Assembly (NCBI RefSeq): GCF_902459465.1
Contig: NC_047063.1
Span: 1,984,001-2,048,000 of the forward strand
DNA: 64,000 nt
Direction: 5' to 3'
Origin: Asterias rubens
Taxonomy: Eukaryota > Echinodermata > Asteroidea > Forcipulatida > Asteriidae
A program made the position numbers and the translations under genes. The notes under the pieces were generated by a model. The model was not told where the DNA came from. It made no database searches and saw nothing but the letters and a program-made list of their open reading frames with translations. Positions 50,875 through 59,800 of this stretch are shown here, piece after piece (within the stretch, counting starts at the first letter, position 1; each line of letters starts with the position of its first letter).

Positions 50875-53800
50875 CTGTTGGGGAAGAATATCATTATTAT
50901 TATTACGTAGGATTTGAAACTTTGCATGGTGGAAATACGATATAGAAAGGTTTGCGATAACACCATTTATCTTCAAGGGCGCGCTAATCCTCCAATCAGA
51001 TTCGCAGAATGGAGTGGTGATAAAAACCTATATTGCACGGCTAATATCACTACCATGCGTATTGTGTGTTCTATGTCACGCGCCAAGTTTGCTTGAAGAT
51101 AAATACGTTATCACACACGCGCTCGTGGAAATACAGAAAATATAGCGCGTCTGCGTCCCATATCCAACTCTTAATGAGTTGGGTTGGTTCTGAAAATCTT
51201 CGGCCTTGTTGGATATGGGACACAGAAGCGCTATATTTTTCTGTATTCCACTCATGCTTGTGTGATAACTTATAGAAGAGGTAATCTCTTAATGAGTTGG
51301 GTTGGTGCTGAAAACCGTAATATTTTAATAACAATATTACTAAGATAGTGTTATACCTCATGGTCGCTGAATTCACAGTACACATAGTCGGTCTTAATGT
51401 TCATGCTTCGTAAACAGCCATATGTGTTGTTCTGACAATCTTCACAAACGCAGTTTGGTGAGCATTGCTGTATTGTTCCATCATAAATATACAATGAAAT
51501 AAACAAAGTAGTCAACAAAGTACAAATAAGGAAAGACTGCTCGCACTTTCTCATGATGGGAGACATTTTTTTCTACACCTTGAGTTGAAATTTGAACAGG
51601 TTTGTAATGAAAGTTTCTGTTTAACAAATGAAGCTCTTTCTGGAATCCTTCAATATGTGTCAATCTGTTGGTCTCTGGTAAGATTGGTGGCAAAACTTGC
51701 AAAGGCTAGATTTAATCTTTTGAGAAGTAGCGGCAGGGGTAATGCCCCACACCTTTTTCTTCGCCCCTCTCTCAACACACTGAAAACGAGTACTTAACAG
51801 AATACTTGGTTTGAATGCAGTTTGCCCATTATTTCAATATCTTCTTTTGTTTTAAAACAAACTACACTACCTTTGATCTGTATTTTCCTTCCTTTGCCAT
51901 TAACAGTTTTGATAAATCGGACTTAAGATATTTGATTACCCCCCTAAAAAACATGTCTTTACCCCTCTTACATTGCTCCTTATTTCACCAGATTGTAATG
52001 TTTTGGGGTGTTTTTTTTTTTTTTTGGGGGGGGGGGGGCCTGTTATTTAGTTCCCAAATCAAGATGGTTCAATGTCCACCACATGAAAAAATGTAAGCAG
52101 AACAAAAATGCCAAACAATATAAATACCTCGCTGTCACTAATTTCACAGTACATTGTGCTGATGCCTGGGCTAATGGAGCGTACACATGAATATGTGTTA
52201 TTTTTACTGTCCTCACAGACGCAGTCTGGTACGCAGTTCTGATGGATTGAAGCAAAGCGTAACGAGCAGCAGCACAGCCATGGATACATGAATTAAAAAC
52301 AGAAATATGAATAAATGAGAGCAAGACAATCAAATCAGTAAAGGAAGTTAAAGGGACACAATGCCTTGGATCGGGCGAGTTGATCTATGAAAAGCATTTG
52401 AAACCCTTTTGTTATGAAAGACGTTTTAAAAATAAAATATAATGATCCACACGAAAGGGCATGGTTTTCCTTATACGTTGTGAACTAACATCACGCCAAG
52501 TTGTTAAGTGAATATATTTTTTTTTAAAGCATGTTAAGTTTTGAAAACTGTTTGTAGAAGCGTGGATAATGGGTGTGAAGTTCAACTAAAATCATGGCTT
52601 TTTAGTATACAGTGAATGTTAAGGTATAAAAAGCGATGTTAATGGCAACAGACAAAGCAGCTTAGCCTGTTTATGAGATTTGCGCACAGAGACACTTACT
52701 GTACAGAAGTTGGTATTTTTACAACCAAAATCACCCTTTGGTAACCACTCTCCTTCGTGTTCAACCAAGAAATCCCTAGCGGGCAGTACCAGTATTTTAC
52801 TCCGACATTCCCCCTGTCAGAGTGTTGGAGAAACGTTAAATTCTTCTTGCATAGTTCTTTTTTTGCTAAGTAGCCATCCAGGCTATAATTAAACTACTGG
52901 ATTTAACTTGCTCCCAGCAAGTTTTAGCAGCCCTGATTTTAAACATGTACTGTCATGTATCACTCTGATGCATTAATGGTAGCAACCACAACCAGTATAA
53001 TACGCAATTAAAATTACACTCAAACACTCAAAAAAAAATTAACACATTTAAAAATGTACTGTTCACACAGCATTTTATACAACTAGGTTGCACAGATTTA
53101 AGAAGCCCACAGAGCAAGTTGAGAGGTGGTGTTTACTAGCCCCTATCAGTTTTTACTAGACAACTGGGTTTTTCTCCCTTGGGAAAAATCAAAAAACTTT
53201 TGATGTCTGGCTGTGCTCTGTGGCCATAATTGGTTGATGTGGCTGGTTGGTTGATGTGGCTGGCTGCCAAAGGCGCCCTTTACAATTCAGCTCTTGCAAG
53301 TTTAAAGGATGAGTAGCCTCTCAAATTATTATTACTAATCAAACACTCAACAACAACAACAAATATCAAATACCGTGAGGAACTCCGTTTTAGGACAACC
53401 AGGATAACCATTTGGATAATATTCTCCGCTGTGTTCGATGAGAGTATCACGATTTGTCAGCTCAACTACATTAGTCGTGTTCGGGATCTGTAAAGGAGAA
53501 CAGTTTATCAAACTTTTAATCATTTCTTCTTCTTTTTAAGTGGCTGATATGACGGTTGAGATAATGGCGTGTCGCAGTCTAGCGGTTAAAAGTAATCAAG
53601 CTCTGGTGTTTCTGATCAGCAGAGTGTGGGTTCAAGTCACAGTGCTGAAACCTGTGTCCTTAAGCATGACACTTAACCATGATGCTTCGTCCTTCGGACA
53701 TCACATAGGTCACGTGTGCTGTGTAACGCATGTGTAACCCAGTGCACTTATTGACGAAGAGAAGGGGTTCGTCACGATGTTCCTTGTTTGATTGGCAGCT

Positions 53801-56800
53801 TAATGCGGCACAGCACCCTATGTAAAATGAGTATATAGATCTTATAACTCAAAAGTAGGCCCACATACCTTGCAGGAAATACTGTTTGTTAAAGTGTTAG
53901 CGTCACTAAGTGACAGATATGCGCACTATATAAGAATCCGCTATTATTATTACTCTAATTATTATCTACAGACAAGACTTTATCAATACTCACCAAAATA
54001 GGTACCAGTGAAAGCCCATCAACATCTTCAGGGGCTGGGTCACCAGCTAACTGTATGATCGTTGGCATGATATCAATGTTAAGCGCAGGGCTGTCGGTAA
54101 CAGAGCCTGGTTTGATATTAGGACCACGAATGAGAAGAGGTACTCTGATGTCAAACTCATACAGTTGGCGTTTGTCCATTGGAAGCGAGAACTGACCTGA
54201 AACGTATGGAAAACAAGGTTATAATACAGCAGGAAAATAATTGCAGGCTCCATAAAGAGCAGTGTGATCCAACCTTGCAAATCCGTTGTGAAAACACACA
54301 CATCAGCAACTCTTTCAAGTTGGGTGACTCTTTCTATTAATTCTCACCTAGATGATATCCATTATCCGATGAGAAGATGATGTAGGTTGAATCTATGATC
54401 TTCTGAGTCGTCAGTGTGGCTACAATACTCTTCACCATGTCATCCACAGAGAGAAGTGTCCTCCATCTTACAATTACAAAAAGAATATACTCTTAAAAAA
54501 CACATTTGAATCTATGAATAAAAACTGAAATAAAGAGTTGTGTCCCCCTTAAGTTGATCCCTCAATTTCAATTCAATTCAACAACATTTATTTCCATTTC
54601 ACAATTCCATTTCAAAACAGAATACACTATTATATAATGGTAGGAATAGGGCAGAAAGAGTGCATTGGAGGCAATTTTGGTAAACGTTTGCTTGATTTGG
54701 GAATGCCATACAAGACAAGACAGACAAACCTTCAAAGGACGATAGTTACTCACTAGATAACATAGATGGCCACTTTTTCAAAGATTTGCACAGCGAAGTA
54801 ATTTTTTTTTAGGGACACGAGACGTAATCTTTGTTACATGTCAATTTCAAGGGTAAATATTCAACTAACCTTTTTCTGAAGACATCATCGAGTGTACTGA
54901 TAGAGATTTTAGACATTGGGTTGGGTGCATGCCTAATCAGCCAATGTTTGTCCTGGGGGATAATCAAACTTAAAATTAGTTAATGCAGTTTTGACTATCA
55001 GGGCCTAATTTCATAAAGCTGTTAACCGGCAAATTTGTGTGCTTACTGTAGCAGAAAAATTTGCATAACCATTAACATATTTCACCACGATTTCTTAAGC
55101 AGAAAAATTCTTGACGCGCATGCATGTTCACCATGGAATAGCAGTGTTCTGTCACTCGTGTGCTTACCATGGGTTAGCGAGCTTTTACCCTTGCTTATAT
55201 GCGAAACAGCTTTGTGAAATAAAAATCCTACTAAGGGACGCTCGGTAAACACAAAACGGCTGCTTATATGTTTTATGAAATTGGGCCCGAGTGTGATATT
55301 TGACAATAGGAAAATCTTACGTAGTCCCATGGATGGCTAACTTCTGGTTTGGGTCTATGCAAATCAAATCAGAAATCAGATAGCCATAGCAAGGTCATTT
55401 ACAAACAACTGAAACAATCTTGCTTAGCAGAATAGGGTTACCAGCTAAAAGTAGCATAAAGTATTGTAGTATTGTTGGTACTCAGTACTTGAGTTCCATA
55501 TTTGTTTCTCTTCTATGACTACTTCAAGCTGAGAACCACTACTGCATAACGCTTCTCCGATTCAAATTTTCTACACCTTTTCTTTGGCAGTGAAGTAATA
55601 GTTTGCATATTAGTTGTCAGTTTTATTTTGATTATTACTTGATATCATTAATAACTACATAGTTTAGTTTAACTATTTTCTTTGTCTATTCTGACCTTTC
55701 CAGCAACATTAAAAGTTGGTCCTCTCGGGGCGGAATTTTTTGTGAAGTTCTGTTCATATTGAGGAGCGGAGTCGAAAGGGGCGTGGGCGGCCGGTGTGGA
55801 CACCATAGCAAAGAAGGGCGGGGTCGTCTCACTCTGCTTCTTCAAAAACTCATTTGAACGCCTGTTCTGTTGAAACAATCAAGGAAGCATTTACACAAAA
55901 TGTTTTTGATGATTTGTAGTTGAACAAAGACAAAGTTACTAGAGCAGGGGTGGATTTCACAAAGAGTTGAGACTAGTCTTGTCTTTAGGACAAGTTACAC
56001 ATCCTAACTTAGGACTAGCCTTAAGTTTTTTAATAACTCCTACAGAGTACCATGTTTGTGAAATCGACTCCTTGATTTGAACTAACAACCTCCAGATTAC
56101 CGTGCCGGCACTCTACCAACTGAGCTATCTAGCCCCATGTTGGTGTTCTCCCTATTTTGTCAAGATATGTTTCAGTTCAACTTGAAAATTATAATTTCCT
56201 CTGGGAATCTGAAGAAAAATGTGAAAAATGTTTTTATCTGAGACTACGATGAGATAGAAACTTACAATGAGATCTGTCAAGTAGTCCTTGGTGTAATCGT
56301 CACCGTGTTCTTCAGCTTTACCGTTCACTGACAGAGTGTAGTTGTAATACACAGAGTTCTTCACCTAGTCGACAAAAAAGAGAAACAAATTATAATCACC
56401 TAACCTTTAATAATAATAATAAAAAATAATCGCTTATTTACACCCGAGAGTTGTCTCTAAGCGCTTCCAACATTAGTACCCCTGGTCACAGGGCCATTTA
56501 ATTCATTCATTAAACCATCCCGGCATCCTGGGGAGTATACAGCCTGTGCTGCCAAATATGTAGCGCACTGAGCTAACTCAATCAGCTAATAATAAGACTA
56601 AAAATTAGGCCAACTAATAACAAGACTAAAAATGTGGAAATAAGAATACAAATTAAATTGAATGCCTACTCACCAGGCCATTCCACTCATCCCAGCCGGG
56701 CGGTACATGTGCAACTCCCCCAACTTTAGTGACTCCGTACTACAAATCAATAAAAACATGAAAAACAGGAATCAGAAAGTAACAGCTTCTTAGATTTGTG

Positions 56801-59800
56801 AGGGTCTCCAGTCACAAATGCTTTGGCAAGATCCAGTTGGTACCTGCTGTCACCTCACTAAAAGTGATGGACTTGACATTCTTGTAAAAATACCGTGACA
56901 GTTTGTTGATTATTATTATTTTTTGTATATAGGGCATTTCACAATAAACCGTATCAATGCGCTTTACATTAGTCCCCTGGTCATTTGGCCAATAACATCT
57001 CTCTTAATCTTTCTCAGCTCCCAATAGGGAGTATACAGCCCCAAGCTGCCGATGGCTTTTTCATTCACAATATCAACCTCTACCCTCGCAGGTACCCATT
57101 TATACCCCTGGGTGAAGAGAAGCAATTATAGTAAAGTATCTTGCTCAACGACACAAGTGTCACGACCGGGATTTGAACCCACACTCCGGTGACTTAGCAT
57201 CAGAACTTGAATTCGGAATTTGAATTCTTAACCACTCAACCGCGACACTCTAACTCTAAAGTTTCTTGAGGTATGATGTTACCTTATCAACTTACCTGAT
57301 TGAGATATTTCCCTGCAAAGAATGTTGAATATCCCATAGCTTTAAGGTACGTTGCAATGGTCTTCTTTTCTGGACCATCCTGCCACGCCTTGCTGTTACA
57401 GTTGCCAGATATGGAGTTATTCACTGCGTTGTGGTTGTGAACGTAGTTCCCTGTTAGAATACTGGATCGACTTGGACAACACAAAGGGCTGGTTGTAAAC
57501 TGTAGAGAAAGGATTAGCATTGAAATTAGTGTTTTTAAAGCTTTGCTCTGTACAACGTTAAACGGTTCAGAATATAATGTAATGAAAGGATACATCTCTT
57601 TAGCAAAGGTCACAAGTGCGAGTTTTGCCACAGCAAAAAAACAACAATAATGTATATTGATTTATAAAATTTGATCAGATTAGTAAAAATCACTGACAAA
57701 TTATAAGTTGCCACTCCAAAGAAAAAACAAAGGTGTGAAGGTCTTTTTGTAAAGCAACATCTGTGCCAATCCGGTTATCACACTTTTGTGCAACTCAAGG
57801 CTGCCTATAGAACATGTTTATAAACAATAAAAAGGCCAACACAGCTCGAAGGACATTAGGTCTGGCACCTTTTGATGAAGTGCAAAATTATACTAAGATT
57901 GTTCACAAGAAAACAACCAAAGATGGCTCCAGAATGATATAAGACAGATATTTTGGTCAATGCATGCCTGTTAGTATTATGTCATAAGTTATCTGATGAG
58001 TTGGGAACAAAAATGTCGTAAAAACATACAAAAGTTGAAAATACCGGAACAACATATATGGCATAGAGGCCATGGCCTATGATGCCCCAGTCTTTGACAA
58101 AATGAAAACGGCCTTGCCCTTTCAAAGATAAAAATCCAGGGCCCAATTTCATAGAGCTGCTTAACGGTCGATTTTGTGCTTAACGGGTGCACCTAGCAAG
58201 TTTTTCATTTCATAGCCTTGCTTAAGCAAGGTTTTTTGCTTAAAACGGCGAGGCAAGCATGCAAAAAGGGTCCTTAAAGCAGAGCTGCCAACATTGGTTT
58301 TTGAAAATCAGGAAGATTTTATTTTTAAGTCAGAAAGACTCAATCTCAGCACGCGTCACGACGATTTTTGCAGACATAAAAACCAATATTCATGTACAGA
58401 CATATACATTTGAAATATTACTAAAGAATATTGCTGTTTATGTTTTAAATGTTTTGCACATGTTTCTAGTTTTGAAGCACTGTCGGGTAACATTCGTCTA
58501 AAAAGAGGACCAGCATGGTCAGAAGATGCAACGTTTAAGTTATGTTCAATTATAAACCCTGTGAATAAAGTTTCCGCCTTTATTATATTGATGTCATCAG
58601 AGCCCGATTTTCTAAAAAATCTGCAATGCCTAGCGTGTTGGATCGTGCTGTTGCACTACTGCAATGTTTGTCGGAATCTATGTGTCTCAATATGTCGTTT
58701 CGTCCGCCGTATTTCACAGATACCTCTGAATTGCACGTAGTGCAAAAGGCATGGTTTTCATCCTTTGATGATTTCTTTATACAAGGCCATTCTTTGTGGT
58801 AGTCTTCTTTGTATTTTTGAGCGTATTTAATTTTCTTCACCGACTTACCAGTTGCTCTGCTGGGCGGCGCCATTTTGCTTTACATTCCCAACCACGTTCC
58901 CAGTGGTGTACGATGTAGCAGCGTCATTTGCTCGATCGTGGGCAGTGCGTCGTAACGATCCCACACGAGTATACGCTACTGTAAGTGCAATCATCTATTC
59001 CAGGGGTTAGTGACGAGAGGTATCGATATAGCGCGCTACCCATGGTGGCGAGGTTGATCAGTGCGTGCACATGTATGGATGCGCAGAAGACGAAACTACG
59101 GTTACAACAACTTTTAACAATTAAATATGCACGCGCGCAAACGTCATACACACACGGGCCACGGCGGAGGGCTAGGAAATTCGTCAATTTTATTATTTTT
59201 TCATTAACAGGTTGGGGATCCGGGAGATTTTGACTGCTTGCGGGATGACGGAAGATTGCCGTCAAATACGGGAGTCTTCCGCAAAATCCGGAAGAGTTGG
59301 CAGCTCTGTTAAAGCCCCATTGCTTAAGCACCCTGTTTAAGCGCCGGGCCCAGTTTCAAAGAGCTGCATCCCGTAACGGTCGATTTTGTGCTTAACGGGC
59401 GCACCTAGCAAATTTTTCATTTCATACCCTTGCTAAGAAAGGTTTTTTGCTTACATAGGTAAGCAAACAAAAAGGGTCCTTAAAGCCTCTGTTTTGCTTA
59501 AGCACCCTATTCACACAGCGCATAGTGCAACACTCATTGCAAACGATGTTATTGTGCCGGCACAGCGGTGATTGTACGTGCGTTTGTATGGTAGGTGTAA
59601 CGAATAAACGAGTGTCTAAAATGCTTCAGAATCATGCTGTACAATGTATTATCTTCTTGTTTACTTTCAAGTTAGTGTGTAAACCTTTCGAGGGGCACTT
59701 TGAACCTTTACAAATAATACATATCAGACACAGAAGGTGATGAATTTTTTTTATCGCCACTCGAGTGCACTCCGCATTTATTTCGCCCGCCATTTTGTCA

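Larger units (their letters stand above)
58138..59490. repeat. Two GGGCCCAATTTCATAGAG repeats flanking the nested transposon
   Basis: 58138-58278 and 59347-59490 share GGTCGATTTTGTGCTTAACG and AAAAAGGGTCCTTAAAG. The first was split by the transposon at CCTTAAAG; its remainder resumes at 59309. Confidence 0.7.

Noticed and set aside
55321-55355. A possible extra GNS exon on the minus strand reading [11 protein letters not shown] before DKHWLIR
   Set aside because: It needs a phase-2 start but exon 55866-55696 ends in phase 0. Joining 55696 directly to 54952 gives NVAGKDKHWLIR, which matches the vertebrate protein without any insertion.
56072-56138. Functional tRNA gene
   Set aside because: The A box is good but the B box reads TTGTTAGTTC instead of GGTTCGAATC, and the anticodon stem is not convincing; treated as SINE or pseudogene.
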